Shown here piece after piece: positions 35,495 through 47,060 of a stretch of 64,000 nucleotides of DNA. The stretch is from JACCXJ01 sp050740695 (GTDB taxonomy: Bacteria; Pseudomonadota; Gammaproteobacteria; JACCXJ01): assembly GCA_050740695.1 (NCBI GenBank), contig JBOIDR010000002.1, forward strand, positions 12,653-76,652. The letters are read 5' to 3'. Position 1 is the stretch's first letter. Each line of letters opens with the position of its first letter. The notes beneath the pieces were generated by a model. That model had not been told where the DNA came from, made no database searches, and saw nothing but the letters and a program-made list of their open reading frames with translations. The position numbers were made by a program, and so were the translations under genes.

Positions 35495-37101
35495 ACGACG
35501 AATACCTGACGAGCGCCAAACCCGAAGGCGAGCCGGCCGAACCGCCGCCTCGACCCCCGTCGGCAGACGCCAGTGTGCCCCCGCGGGATCGAGGGGAGGC
35601 CCCGGGACCGGCCCCGCTTTCGACCGGCGCGTCCCCGGAACCTGTGCGCGGTATGACGGCCGCCCCGGCCGAGACGAAAGAGACGCCATCCGCGGGTCCG
35701 CGATGGCGGGCGTGGGCATTGCCCGCACTCTTCGTCCTGGCCTTGGTCGCGGCCTTCGCGTGGCGGCTTTTGGTCCTCTCCCAGACGAGCGCCGGGACCC
35801 AGAACCGCGTTGCCGAGATCGAGCCGCAACTGGACGGCCTGCGTCAAAAAACAGATGCGCACGCCAAGACCGATACCGAGCAGCTCGCCCGCTTACAGGG
35901 CGCTGTGGAGGACCAGAAGCGCCTCCAGGAGGCGCACGGCAAATCCATCGAGAAGCTGGCGCTATTGACTTCACAGGATAGCGAAGACCTGATCTTCGCC
36001 GAGGTCGCCTACCTCCTCGGGATCGCGCAGCAACGCCTGAGCTTCGAGCGCGATGTCCCGACCGCCATCCGGGCCATGGAGGCGGCCGATCAGCGCCTCT
36101 TGAACCTCATCCGGCCGGACCTCGACACGGTGCGGGCGGTGCTCATGGCCGACATCAATGACCTGCGCGCGGTCCCCGTCGTCGATACCACCGGCCCGGC
36201 TCTGTATCTCGCCGATGTCCTGGAGCGCATCGATTCCCTGCCCTTCCAGGGCGGCCTATCGCGCGCATCCGAAGAGGACGCGGGCAAGCGCACCGAGGCG
36301 GTGCAAACGCCCCGGCCACCCGTCCAATCCTTCGACGAGGCCGTCGAGCGCGTGTGGAACGATCTGCTAGGGCTCGTATCCATCAAGCCCCTGGGGGCCG
36401 AGGACGCGCGCATCTTCGATCCCAACTTCCGCAAGCTCATCGAGCAGCAGATCCACTTGGAGATCAGCAACGCCCGCTTGGACCTGTCACGCCGAGACGC
36501 GGCCGCATTCAAGGCGACGTCGGGGGTCCTGGCCGGGCTTTTCGAACGCTACTACGATGGGACGGATCCGGCCGTCGCGAGCATCCAAAAGCGGCTCAAG
36601 GAGATGCAGGCCCTGGAGCTGTCCCCTACCATCCCCGATGTCGCCAGGTCCATTAAGGGGCTGCGCGAGTACGTGCTGGCCAGGCGCAAGCTTGAAACAC
36701 CCGAGGCCCCGGCCCAGGGCGACAGCGCCGCTACACCCGACGCCGCCGGAGCGGAGGCGGGCCAGGGCGATGCCGCCGCCGAACCGGCGCCGGTCCCCGG
36801 CGATCGCGCCGAGGACCCCGGCGCTACGAAACCGGCTCCCGACGAGGACGACAGCGACGCGCCGGACGCGAACCAACAGACACCGGACCCACACGACAGC
36901 ACTGCCCCGCCGGCGGGGGCCGGAACGGTCCCCGCACCCCCGATCGGCACGCCGCCCGAGGCGCCTGGAGACGATCAGGGAGACGATCAGATACATCCTG
37001 AGGCGGCCCCTGGCACCGTCATCGCGCCGGACGACACCCCAGCGGCCCCACCCACCGCTCCGGGCGCGGGTGACCCAGAGACTCCCGACGCGGCGCCATG
37101 A
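35491..37101 (+). CDS. hemX: HemX-like inner-membrane protein
   Basis: The protein (536 aa) has a disordered Pro/Glu-rich cytoplasmic N-terminus of about 65 residues and one transmembrane helix (WALPALFVLALVAAFAWRLLV). A coiled coil follows (NRVAEIEPQLDGLRQKTDA... LARLQGAVEDQKRL), then the HemX domain (EDLIFAEVAYLLGIAQQRLS onward). A very long acidic Pro/Ala/Asp tail of about 130 residues is unusual for the family. HemX is sometimes labelled as a C-methyltransferase, but no methyltransferase motif is visible; its role in tetrapyrrole synthesis is unsettled. ATGA overlaps couple it to hemD and hemY. Confidence 0.9.
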   Translation: MNDEYLTSAKPEGEPAEPPPRPPSADASVPPRDRGEAPGPAPLSTGASPEPVRGMTAAPAETKETPSAGPRWRAWALPALFVLALVAAFAWRLLVLSQTSAGTQNRVAEIEPQLDGLRQKTDAHAKTDTEQLARLQGAVEDQKRLQEAHGKSIEKLALLTSQDSEDLIFAEVAYLLGIAQQRLSFERDVPTAIRAMEAADQRLLNLIRPDLDTVRAVLMADINDLRAVPVVDTTGPALYLADVLERIDSLPFQGGLSRASEEDAGKRTEAVQTPRPPVQSFDEAVERVWNDLLGLVSIKPLGAEDARIFDPNFRKLIEQQIHLEISNARLDLSRRDAAAFKATSGVLAGLFERYYDGTDPAVASIQKRLKEMQALELSPTIPDVARSIKGLREYVLARRKLETPEAPAQGDSAATPDAAGAEAGQGDAAAEPAPVPGDRAEDPGATKPAPDEDDSDAPDANQQTPDPHDSTAPPAGAGTVPAPPIGTPPEAPGDDQGDDQIHPEAAPGTVIAPDDTPAAPPTAPGAGDPETPDAAP

Positions 37102-38303
37102 GACTGCGATTCCTGATCGTCTTCGCGATCCTGGGCGCGGTGCTCGTCGCCTGGCTCTTCGGTCGCGACCATGGCCTGGTGGCCATCGCCTATCAAGGCC
37201 GACTGATCGAAACGAGCGTCAACGTCGCGTTGGTGGTGCTAGGCCTCACCGCGCTCCTCTGCTACGGCGCCGCACGTCTTGTTGCTCACCTCTGGTCCCT
37301 ACAGCGACGGGTGCATGGATGGGCCCACACGCAGAAGACCGGCAAGGCCCGGCAGGACCTGGTGGCCGGCGCCATCGCCCTCTGCGAGGGCCATTGGCGC
37401 CAGGCCGAAGAGGCCCTGTACCGCAGCGCCGAGATCAGCGAGGCGCCCTTCCTCCATTACCTGGCCGCGGCCCGCGCGGCGCAGGCCCAGCGCGCCCACG
37501 AACGACGCGATCACTACCTCGATCTGGCCCGCGAAACGACCCCGAAGGCGGATCTGGCCGTGGCCCTGACATCGGCCGAGTTGCGCCTGGAGCACGGCGA
37601 GATCGCAGAGGCACGGGACGTCTTGCAGCGCTTGCGCTCCTTGCACCCGGCCCACCCCGAGGTGTTGCGCGCCGCGCTCCGGTTCCACGTCGAACAGGGG
37701 GAATGGTCCGAGGTCCTCGACCTTCTGCCGGCCATGAGCAAGCGCAAGGCGCTGCCGGTCGAGGAGGTATCCGCGCGTCAGGTCGAGGCCCATGCGGGCC
37801 TGCTCAGGGCGGCCCAGGATCCCGAGTCGCTGGAAAAGGCCTGGGCAGAGGTCCCGACCCCGCTGCGCAAACGGCCGCCGGTGCTGTACGCCTATGCCTC
37901 GCAGCTGCAACGCTACGGCGCCGGATCGCGCGTCATACCCCTCATCCACAAGACCCTGAAGACGGACTGGGACAGCGCGCTCTGCGCCTGTTACGGGACC
38001 ATCGATGGCGGGGACACCGCCGCCCAGATCCGGGAGGCCGAGACGTGGCTCGCGGCGCACGGCGATGACCCGAGCCTTTTGCTCACGCTCGGGCGACTCT
38101 GCTACAAGAGCCGTCTATGGGGGAAGGCCTGCTACTACTTCGAGGCCAGCATCGCGCGCCAGCCCTACCCCGAGGCCTATTGGCTGCTCGCGCAGACCCT
38201 GGACCACATCGGCGACCCGGACCGCGCCGCCGAGAGCCGTCGCAAGGGACTCGACCTCGCGACCCGTGTCCGCGAGGCGCAAGCACCCGCGGGGCGCCAC
38301 TAG
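37098..38303 (+). CDS. hemY: HemY-like TPR membrane protein
   Basis: Proteobacterial HemY (not the Bacillus protoporphyrinogen oxidase) is an inner-membrane protein with two N-terminal helices and a periplasmic/cytoplasmic TPR domain. Here the helices are RFLIVFAILGAVLVAWLFG and VALVVLGLTALLCYGAARLV, followed by TPR-like repeats from GHWRQAEEALYRSAE to PDRAAESRRKGLDLA (401 aa in all). Function in heme metabolism is inferred from gene order only. It ends the hem operon. Confidence 0.92.
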   Translation: MRLRFLIVFAILGAVLVAWLFGRDHGLVAIAYQGRLIETSVNVALVVLGLTALLCYGAARLVAHLWSLQRRVHGWAHTQKTGKARQDLVAGAIALCEGHWRQAEEALYRSAEISEAPFLHYLAAARAAQAQRAHERRDHYLDLARETTPKADLAVALTSAELRLEHGEIAEARDVLQRLRSLHPAHPEVLRAALRFHVEQGEWSEVLDLLPAMSKRKALPVEEVSARQVEAHAGLLRAAQDPESLEKAWAEVPTPLRKRPPVLYAYASQLQRYGAGSRVIPLIHKTLKTDWDSALCACYGTIDGGDTAAQIREAETWLAAHGDDPSLLLTLGRLCYKSRLWGKACYYFEASIARQPYPEAYWLLAQTLDHIGDPDRAAESRRKGLDLATRVREAQAPAGRH

Positions 38304-38431
38304 CCCGCTCGATCGTCTCCCGCGCCTGGGTGGCCCCGGGATCTCGCGTGTCCCGCCGGCGTCTTCCAGGGACAGGGCCGGCCGGGATGGTTCCTCCTGC
38401 TATGATGCGGGGCTCCTCACACGGGTAGCGG

Positions 38432-39559
38432 ATGGGACGATGGTCGGACTCAGGCCAGACAGCCAGAGAATGGGCAAGCGAACACGGGACGGGATCGCTC
38501 GTGTTCCTTAGCGGGCTAGGGACGGCGGCGCCGCCACAGCGTTACAGCCAGGCCCAATGCTGGGAGGCGTTCCGGGCCTGTAAGCATTACCGCCGCCTGG
38601 GCCACCGGGCGCAGGTCTTGGTCGAGCAGGTGCTTCTGGGCGACAACGGGATCGCGGCGCGCCATCTGGCCCCCGCCGAGCTCCAAGAGGTCTTCGACAT
38701 CAACCCCGACACGCTGCACCGGCGCTTCGCCGACCATGCCCCCAGGCTCGCCACAGAAGCCGCTCTGCGTGCGCTCCACGATGCCGGCCTGAAGGCGGGA
38801 CAGGTGGATGCGGTGATCGCCAGCACCTGCACAGGCTACCTGTGTCCCGGCATCACGAGCTATCTCATCGAGGGTCTGGGCCTCCGCCCCGAGGTGCTGG
38901 CCTTCGACCTCGTGGGGCAAGGTTGCGCCGCGGCCCTCCCCAACTGGTCCATGGCCGAGGCCCTGCTATCGGCAGGGCGCGCCCGGCAGGTGCTGTCCGT
39001 GTGTGTCGAGATCTCGAGCGCGGCGATGTACGTCGATGACGACCCGGGCGTGCTCATCAGCGGCTGTCTCTTCGGTGATGGTGCGGGTGCGGCGCTGCTT
39101 TCGGCGCGGCCTCCCGCCGGCCACCGGCGCATCGCCTGGCGGAGAGGGGGTTCCATGACCGATCCGGGCCGTCGCGACCTCCTGCGCTTCGAGCAACGCG
39201 GCGGCATGCTGCGCAACATCCTGACCCGTCCGGTACCGCAGCTCGCGGCCCGCTATGCGGCCGAGGTGCTCGAGCGGGTGCTGAGGTCGGAGCAGGTCGC
39301 TCGCGAGGAGATCGGCGCCTGGATATGGCATGCCGGCGGGCGCGACGTCCTCGCCGCACTGCAGGAGCGGCTGGGACTCTCGGAGGAACAGCTCAGGTAC
39401 AGCCGCGCGATGCTGGCCGAATACGGCAATCTCAGCAGCGCCTTCGTGTACTTCGTCCTCCAAGCGGCGCTCCGGGACCCGGCCCCCGGCGGGCACTGGT
39501 GGATGTCGTCCTTCGGCGCCGGCTTCAGTTGCCATGGCGCCCTATTGCGGGTGGATTGA
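38432..39559 (+). CDS. Type III polyketide synthase (chalcone synthase-like)
   Basis: Type III PKSs condense acyl-CoA starters with malonyl-CoA to give pyrones, resorcinols or chromones. The catalytic triad is complete: Cys165 in LVGQGCAAALPN, His in WIWHAGGRDV and Asn in EYGNLSSAFV. STCTGYLCPGIT and the C-terminal GAGFSCHGALL are also typical. The protein is 375 aa from ATG 38432; GTG 38501 would give a start closer to family norm (VFLSGLGTAAPPQRYSQ). No methyltransferase or isoprenylcysteine methyltransferase-like partner follows, which many bacterial clusters have. Product unknown. Confidence 0.9.
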   Translation: MGRWSDSGQTAREWASEHGTGSLVFLSGLGTAAPPQRYSQAQCWEAFRACKHYRRLGHRAQVLVEQVLLGDNGIAARHLAPAELQEVFDINPDTLHRRFADHAPRLATEAALRALHDAGLKAGQVDAVIASTCTGYLCPGITSYLIEGLGLRPEVLAFDLVGQGCAAALPNWSMAEALLSAGRARQVLSVCVEISSAAMYVDDDPGVLISGCLFGDGAGAALLSARPPAGHRRIAWRRGGSMTDPGRRDLLRFEQRGGMLRNILTRPVPQLAARYAAEVLERVLRSEQVAREEIGAWIWHAGGRDVLAALQERLGLSEEQLRYSRAMLAEYGNLSSAFVYFVLQAALRDPAPGGHWWMSSFGAGFSCHGALLRVD

Positions 39560-39596
39560 GAGTTGGGTGGAAGAGTAATGAGTCGGCTCGCTGCGC

Positions 39597-40232
39597 TCAT
39601 GCCCGGCTCTTCTTAGGAACACCTGCCGAGGTCGATGGCAACCCTGAGAGCCGTTCCTCAACCGTCTGCCAGTTGAGATTCGAGAAGAACGCTTCGATAT
39701 ACTTCGGGCGCTCCGCCGGTTTGTAGTCGAGCAGAAACGCATGCTCCCAGACGTCCATGACGAGCACGGGCATAAAGCCGGACACGTTTCCGACTTCATG
39801 CAACGTGACCCAGTGGTTAGACAACCGGCCGTGTACCGGATCCAGGTAGCAAATCGCCCATCCGACTCCACGCATCTTGCCGACGCTGGTGAAGTCTGCT
39901 TTCCAAAGATCGTAGCTGCCAAAGCTCGATTCGACAGCCCGAACGAATGGTGAATTACCGGCCGGATCCACCCCGCCGTCCCTCTTCAAGTTGCTGAAGT
40001 AGTATTCATGCAAGACCATGCCGTTATACTCGAACCCGAGACGACGCTTGAGCTCTGAGTAGGCTGGCATCTCTTCCTGGTCAACCCGACCGTCTTTCAA
40101 GATCTCTGCGATTGCCTCCGTCAACCGGTTGGTTTCCTTGACATAACCTTCATAAAGCTTGAAATGCATCTCCAGAGTCCGATCAGAGATGCCGTTGAGC
40201 CTGCTGAGATTTAACTCTCTAACTCGATACAT
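39597..40232 (-). CDS. Iron/manganese superoxide dismutase family protein
   Basis: SOD converts superoxide to oxygen and peroxide. All four metal ligands can be placed: His in LEMHFKLYEGYV, His in MVLHEYYFSNL, Asp and His in VMDVWEHAFLLDY. GWAICYLDPVHGRL and NHWVTLHE fit the C-terminal domain. The N-terminal helix (FKLYEGYVKETN) departs from the standard HYGKHHxxYV, so this is a divergent member; metal preference and even catalytic rate are uncertain. The gene is monocistronic, convergent with the type III PKS. Confidence 0.85.
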   Translation of the reverse strand: MYRVRELNLSRLNGISDRTLEMHFKLYEGYVKETNRLTEAIAEILKDGRVDQEEMPAYSELKRRLGFEYNGMVLHEYYFSNLKRDGGVDPAGNSPFVRAVESSFGSYDLWKADFTSVGKMRGVGWAICYLDPVHGRLSNHWVTLHEVGNVSGFMPVLVMDVWEHAFLLDYKPAERPKYIEAFFSNLNWQTVEERLSGLPSTSAGVPKKSRA

Positions 40233-40599
40233 TTTCTCTACCTCCTTCTAGAATCATTGACTTTTCTAGCGAACGCCGCCCCGTACCCGGCTCGAACAAT
40301 CTCCGTGCCATCCCCAGCCAGCCAGAATTATCTTATTGTTCCGCCGATTAGGGTATATATGGATCCAGCCGAAGTCTTTGCCGGGGTGAAGCTCTTACAA
40401 ATGTCGGTAAGAATTACAGGGAGGTGCTCGCCAGATAATATATTCATGACCCGGTACTCCACGGCAAGCTAGAGCTGTAACACGATTACGCTCTCCTTTT
40501 TATCTGCTTCGATTTCATTCGTATAAGTTCGTCGCCTTAGTCTCTGGCTCCTTACGGGGTGTCTCGTCCCTCGCCTCGGACAATTTGTTAGCGATCCTG

Positions 40600-40856
40600 G
40601 ACTCGCAACAGCCAATAGCCCGGACGACGCGAGTGATGCGCGAGCGCGAAGACAATGATGCCGTCTCTGGCTGGCCGATATACAACCGCAAACGGGAAAG
40701 TCTTTGAGAAAGACGCGTCGAGTATTCTTGGAGGCAGGTCGAGCGGGAAGTGCTTCTGTGAAACGCGAGCCAAGACCGGGCTGCTTCTTGTTGTAGTAAA
40801 TAACTTCGGCAAGAAACTCACGGCGTGCTACCGCTACGAACCGGGGGCCTGTTTCA
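40600..40856 (-). pseudogene. ParE/RelE-type toxin, frameshifted
   Basis: The minus strand reads ARREFLAEVIYYNKKQPGLG, SRFTEA, a shortened middle, then NTRRVFLKDF and, after a one-base shift near 40710, PFAVVYRPARDGIIVFALAH and HSRRPGYWLLR. This is the ParE-like toxin fold with a small internal deletion and a frameshift, so it should be inactive. It follows the remains of its antitoxin. Confidence 0.6.
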
Positions 40857-40978
40857 ACGGGACAAGCGCCTAGCTTCGGCAAAGACGTCTTCTGCGGCGT
40901 AGGTTTTCGTTTCGCCCCGATCAAACGCCGCAACGCGATCTTCGATCTGTCGGGCCCACTCCGCCTCAATGTCAGAAA
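40857..40978 (-). pseudogene. Addiction-module antitoxin, C-terminal remnant
   Basis: The minus strand encodes IEAEWARQIEDRVAAFDRGE, then TKTYAAEDVFAEARRLSR and a stop, the C-terminal toxin-binding part of the putative addiction module component family. Its N-terminus has been lost; the stretch ends beside the gyrA stop. Together with the toxin remnant it marks a dead type II toxin-antitoxin locus. Confidence 0.6.
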
Positions 40979-41030
40979 GCGGTGGGCGTAACCGGGGTTG
41001 GGTGAGATCGCAGCCGAGCGGTCCGCCCGC

Positions 41031-43556
<2,526 letters not shown>

Positions 43557-43812
43557 GGCCACTTCAATCAATCAATTAGAGGCTCTGCAGGAGGCCGGAG
43601 GTGGCGGTATTTTAGCATGGCACTGCATTTCTCACCGGCATCGTGCTGCGACGCCGCGGCGCGCAGGTCGCCGTAGGCGGTGCGCCGGGTATGCTCAGAG
43701 TCTGACCTATTTGTCAAGCTGCGACCCGCCTGGGGGGATTTTAACATGTCATACCTACACCTGCTGTCCTGCCCTGGTCTCAGGGCTTCGCGGCTGCGCC
43801 GATATACCGCGT

Positions 43813-44004
43813 ATGTTTGGCGACGACGAGACCTATTACACCTGCGTGGCGAAGGAGATCGACAGCGACCAGGACCGACCGGGGCTCCGGGCCAAAGCCC
43901 TGGCCGAGACCGACTATGAAGAGCGGCGGGCCCGGGCGCGTTACCTCAAGCTGCGGGTCAAGGTGACGAAGGCCGAGGTCTCGTGCCGACGGCATGTTAA
44001 CTGA
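43813..44004 (+). CDS. Small conserved hypothetical protein
   Basis: A 63-residue frame encodes FGDDETYYTCVAKEIDSDQD, ending in AETDYEERRARARYLKLRVK. The last segment resembles the C-terminal ERRARARYLKLRV signature I recall from small proteins of unknown function, so this may be a whole small protein or a fragment of one. It has no obvious ribosome site. The preceding 250 bp after gyrA hold nothing recognised. Confidence 0.4.
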   Translation: MFGDDETYYTCVAKEIDSDQDRPGLRAKALAETDYEERRARARYLKLRVKVTKAEVSCRRHVN

Positions 44005-44057
44005 GGTCTTAGTCTGGAGACCCAGAACGCGCCAGTCATTGTATTCGCGGAGGTATT

Positions 44058-44441
44058 ATGAAAAGCCGATATCAAGGAAAGCGATTCATCGATAAAGTCA
44101 ATTTCCCCCACGGGTTTAATAGGGGTGCCTTTTCAATACCGCACGCAACTATGCTTGAGGAGTACGGGGCTCACTGCGTGGCATTGATGCACGTCGAGAT
44201 CGAGCCGGAAACAGAAGGAGAGCGTCATTTCGTAGCGGTGTGCGCGAGAACGAATGAACCGCGTTCTGAATTGGAACATGTGTGGCTACAGTATCTGAAA
44301 CTGGTCGAGAACAGCCAAAAGCTGACATCCATATTTCTTGGTAAAGGGGGTGGGTTTACTGTCGCCGCCGAAGTAGGAACCGAGACCATCAGTTTTTCGA
44401 CGATTATTTATCGAGAAGAATGGGCAAAGCGCCATAAATAG
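44058..44441 (+). CDS. maoP: MaoP-like (DUF413/YifE) protein
   Basis: The 127-aa protein shows the DUF413 pattern: FIDKVNFPHGFNRGAFSIPH (compare [20 protein letters not shown] of E. coli YifE), then ML.E.YG, EGERHFVAVCARTNEPRSEL and VWLQYLKLV. In E. coli MaoP organises the Ori macrodomain by acting at a maoS site next to its gene. A good ribosome site (gcggagg) lies 5 bases before ATG 44058. It is more diverged and less GC-rich than housekeeping neighbours. Homology is clear; the macrodomain role here is inferred. Confidence 0.75.
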   Translation: MKSRYQGKRFIDKVNFPHGFNRGAFSIPHATMLEEYGAHCVALMHVEIEPETEGERHFVAVCARTNEPRSELEHVWLQYLKLVENSQKLTSIFLGKGGGFTVAAEVGTETISFSTIIYREEWAKRHK

Positions 44442-44600
44442 GGGCCTAACACGCAGGCAAGGGGTCAGCTTGAACCTTCCCCGAAAACGCCCGGATGGAC
44501 CACGGATGGCTCGTAGAAGCAATCCGAGCTTACCGGTTGCAGCGTTGGCACCGTGGACGGCGGAGATACCGAGGTCGGTGTAGTAAGCGCAGGGTGCGCT

Positions 44601-44672
44601 GTGCGCACGCGGAATGGCCGAGTATGCCTCTGAGTGGTTACCGTGAACCCAACGCTCGATCCGCGTGCGCAC
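44601..44672. repeat. 13-bp perfect inverted repeat, unit A
   Basis: GTGCGCACGCGGA (44601-44613) and TCCGCGTGCGCAC (44660-44672) are perfect complements separated by 46 bp. The arms begin with the same GCTGTGCGCAC string as a similar pair near 46193. The whole 44442-44773 gap contains no supportable gene. Confidence 0.5.
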
Positions 44673-44773
44673 CGCAAACCACGCGGTGCACACCCTACGA
44701 CTGCTATTCCCACGGGGAAACCAGGGTAGGGGCCACGGCAGGTACGCACGGGCCTCTACCCTCCACTTTTACC

Positions 44774-45477
44774 ATGGATGAGGGTAACCATCTGAGAGAT
44801 GAGACACATCGAGACGTAGCAGTAGAAGCGTATCGGGCCTATGCAAGTGGGAAGCTTCCAGTAACGACTTTGAATCTTCGCGGTCCGATCAGTCCTAGGA
44901 TTCTTGCGCAAGGTCAACGCGCCATGAGGAATCCATCATTTGCGTCACTCTTAACTCCAACCGAACCGCATGGTATACTCTACATTGGTGGGCATACATC
45001 CGGTAAAGATACCATGCGTTTCATGAAGATGATCAATGCGTGCAGGCGAGCAGAGGATACATACATTCGCAAGAGATATGCAGAGAACGATAAGTGGCAC
45101 GCTCACAAGGTCGCTAATATGTTGACGACAGGCCTTCTTCGAACAGGATTCTCAATAAGGGATTGGTGGATATTGTCGATGGAGGGCAAATATATGGCGA
45201 GTTTGAGTTGCTGGTAGGGTACCAAGAAACATTTCACCGTTTGCCTCCTTGGAACTCCAAGCGGGATGCAGATTCAGCTTACATCCGTTCGCTCAACGTG
45301 ACTAAAGACCAATTTGCTATTGGAACAAGAACTTGTCACACAGAGTGGCTCGCGGATGCTTGTCCAGGGCTAACCGCTCTCACGGGCCAAGTTCTGGGTG
45401 GTGGGATCGAGCACGGCGAGAGGCTGTCAGTTTTAGTTAATGCTTCTGCAATCTCGAAGGCGCTTTGTGTTCGCTAA
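44774..45477 (+). pseudogene. Frameshifted gene of unknown family
   Basis: From ATG 44774 the frame reads DEGNHLRDETHRDVAVEAYR and ILYIGGHTSGKDTMRFMKMI to about 45150. A one-base shift is then needed to continue as LVDIVDGGQIYGEFELLVGY and LPPWNSKRDADSAYIRSLNV to the stop at 45477. Together they would make about 234 residues. GILYIG faintly resembles the GIY-YIG nuclease start, but other catalytic residues cannot be placed. The family is not recognised. Confidence 0.45.
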
Positions 45478-45679
45478 CAGGCATGCCACCTATCACGGTT
45501 TGGTAGCGATTGGTCCTTTTGAGCGGGGCCCAGATACCCTGCCCTATTCCATCCCTCCCATTGCGAGCATTGGCTGGCCTTTGCCCAAGGTTATACCAGA
45601 AGGCCGTCGTGTAATCCTCTCTTGCGAACTGCCCGGTGCGCACCCGCATGCTATCGTGGCGTTAGAGCAGGGTACTCGA

Positions 45680-45898
45680 TTAAGCGGCAACGGTTTGTAC
45701 CTCCGATGGGAGCTTGTTCAGGATCAGTTGCTGAAGCTGGACCTTTTTGCTCGCGTTGTCGATGTCAATGCCAACAAGGTTTCCGTTGGCGTCATAGTCC
45801 ACCACAACGCCTTCAGAGATTTCTCGGCTTTCGACACTCGGCTGTTCGGAGAGGTCAATATATAAGGAATCCGTGTCGGCGTAGTAATTCAGTTTCAT
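45680..45898 (-). CDS. DUF2283 family protein
   Basis: The 72-residue protein MKLNYYADTDSLYIDLSEQP, with VVVDYDANGNLVGIDI and the helical tail, is a textbook DUF2283 member. These small proteins occur paired with a second small gene and are often suspected to be toxin-antitoxin partners, without proof. Its start overlaps the stop of the upstream gene by 4 bp (ATGA), so translation is coupled. Confidence 0.85.
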   Translation of the reverse strand: MKLNYYADTDSLYIDLSEQPSVESREISEGVVVDYDANGNLVGIDIDNASKKVQLQQLILNKLPSEVQTVAA

Positions 45899-46137
45899 GG
45901 CTTGAAACCTCGGTCCAAGAAAGCATTATGGATCGTCACCTTATCCTCCAACGTGACGACCCGCAAGTAGCGGCCGCCGAGATCCGGGCAAGCGGCCCAG
46001 AATCTATATCGGTTGTGTTCCTGGGGTTCCGAACGAACCGGTTCATCAACGACTCGAATGCACCATTCCTTCTTGAGATATGGGCGCTTCCGGAGTACCT
46101 TATTCTCGAAGTACTCAGTGAACTGATAGGCGGTCAC
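45895..46137 (-). CDS. Small partner protein of the DUF2283 gene
   Basis: This 80-residue protein (FTEYFENKVLRKRPYLKKEW, RYRFWAACPDLGGRYLRVVT and LEDKVTIHNAFLDRGFK) recurs upstream of DUF2283 genes. Its size, the Arg/Tyr-rich beta-strand pattern and the ATGA overlap with the DUF2283 gene suggest a two-gene module of the toxin-antitoxin type. That function is inferred from arrangement and is not demonstrated by the sequence. Confidence 0.75.
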   Translation of the reverse strand: MTAYQFTEYFENKVLRKRPYLKKEWCIRVVDEPVRSEPQEHNRYRFWAACPDLGGRYLRVVTLEDKVTIHNAFLDRGFKP

Positions 46138-46192
46138 GTTTTAACGGGATACCCGAGACGGCCTCAAGTCGTAGTCGAGCAAGCGCAGGCGC

Positions 46193-46259
46193 GCTGTGCG
46201 CACCACAAGCTGGATGTTTCCATACGATGAGCCCAATGCGTGGTCCGCCTGCGCACAGC
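46193..46259. repeat. 10-bp perfect inverted repeat, unit B
   Basis: GCTGTGCGCA (46193-46202) and TGCGCACAGC (46250-46259) flank a 47-bp loop. The left arm and the following CAC are shared with unit A at 44598-44606, and the downstream tract again carries a TATGCCTCTG string. The gap 46138-46693 holds this repeat and a short coding remnant (EKAFQLYDDGWRVAK, about 46553-46602, plus strand) but no intact gene. Confidence 0.45.
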
Positions 46260-46693
46260 AAAACCACAAACGACGCGGTTGCTTGTATGCACGGAAACTC
46301 CGAATGAGATATCACACGAGCGCTCCTATCTGAAAAGGTGTGGAGATGCTTAGGCACCCGAAGGACGAGGCTCAAGGACATCGGGCAGCTACCGGTATGC
46401 CTCTGGTCCACTCGACCATTCGTTCCATCATTCCCCATTCCAGGCCTAAGGGGGCAAAGCTGGGCGAACGCCCTTTTTGAACCGGCGTCCTCCAATAAAG
46501 GAAGCCATTGAAGGACGGCTGTCTATGTCCTTCTGTATTAGTTCCTTCATGGCGAGAAGGCGTTCCAACTCTATGACGATGGTTGGCGGGTAGCGAAGTA
46601 AGAGTAAATACTCAGCTTAGCGCCCCCGGCCTGGTTGGACAGATGCGTGCGGATCAGGCACTAGCACCGTCCTCGCAGGCGGCTGGGTTCTAT

Positions 46694-46996
46694 TTAAGCT
46701 AGAAAAACTCTGTACGGGTGATAAGTTCCATCTTTATCGCGCACGAAAAACTCCCCGCCGTTGTCTAGCTCTTTAACAACATCTTCTAATAGCCGTAAAG
46801 AGACACGGAAAACCTCGGTTCGAGTGCTTGGTTCCACTCGCTGCCTAAGTTTCTCAAGCCTTGCTGCCATACTCTTACCTAGCAGGATGTGAATTCGTTC
46901 ATCCGCCTGAACATGTTCCGTGCTCTTCGTCATCCTCGTGTAAGCTCCTTCTCCCTCATCTGTGTGTTCGTTAGCTCGCTCAACCAATGCAGACAT
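46694..46996 (-). CDS. Small hypothetical protein with possible ribbon-helix-helix region
   Basis: The 100-aa protein starts at ATG 46996 (SALVERANEHTDEGEGAYTR). Residues 35-80 (IHILLGKSMAARLEKLRQRV, TEVFRVSLRLLEDVV) have the strand-helix-helix spacing of Arc/MetJ-type DNA-binding domains, with NGGEFFVRDKDGTYHPYRVF as a short tail. A DNA-binding role is therefore possible. A strong hairpin lies about 65 bp upstream of its start. Confidence 0.5.
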   Translation of the reverse strand: MSALVERANEHTDEGEGAYTRMTKSTEHVQADERIHILLGKSMAARLEKLRQRVEPSTRTEVFRVSLRLLEDVVKELDNGGEFFVRDKDGTYHPYRVFLA

Positions 46997-47060
46997 ATAT
47001 AACCCCCGTTGATGTGTGGGGGTGAGCGACGTGATACTGTGCCCGACCCGAGAACATACA

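Noticed and set aside
44446..44460. GCCTAAC after the MaoP-like gene as an integron attC core
   Set aside because: No matching GTTRRRY inverse core with attC-like pairing was found at a cassette distance, and no integron integrase is present.
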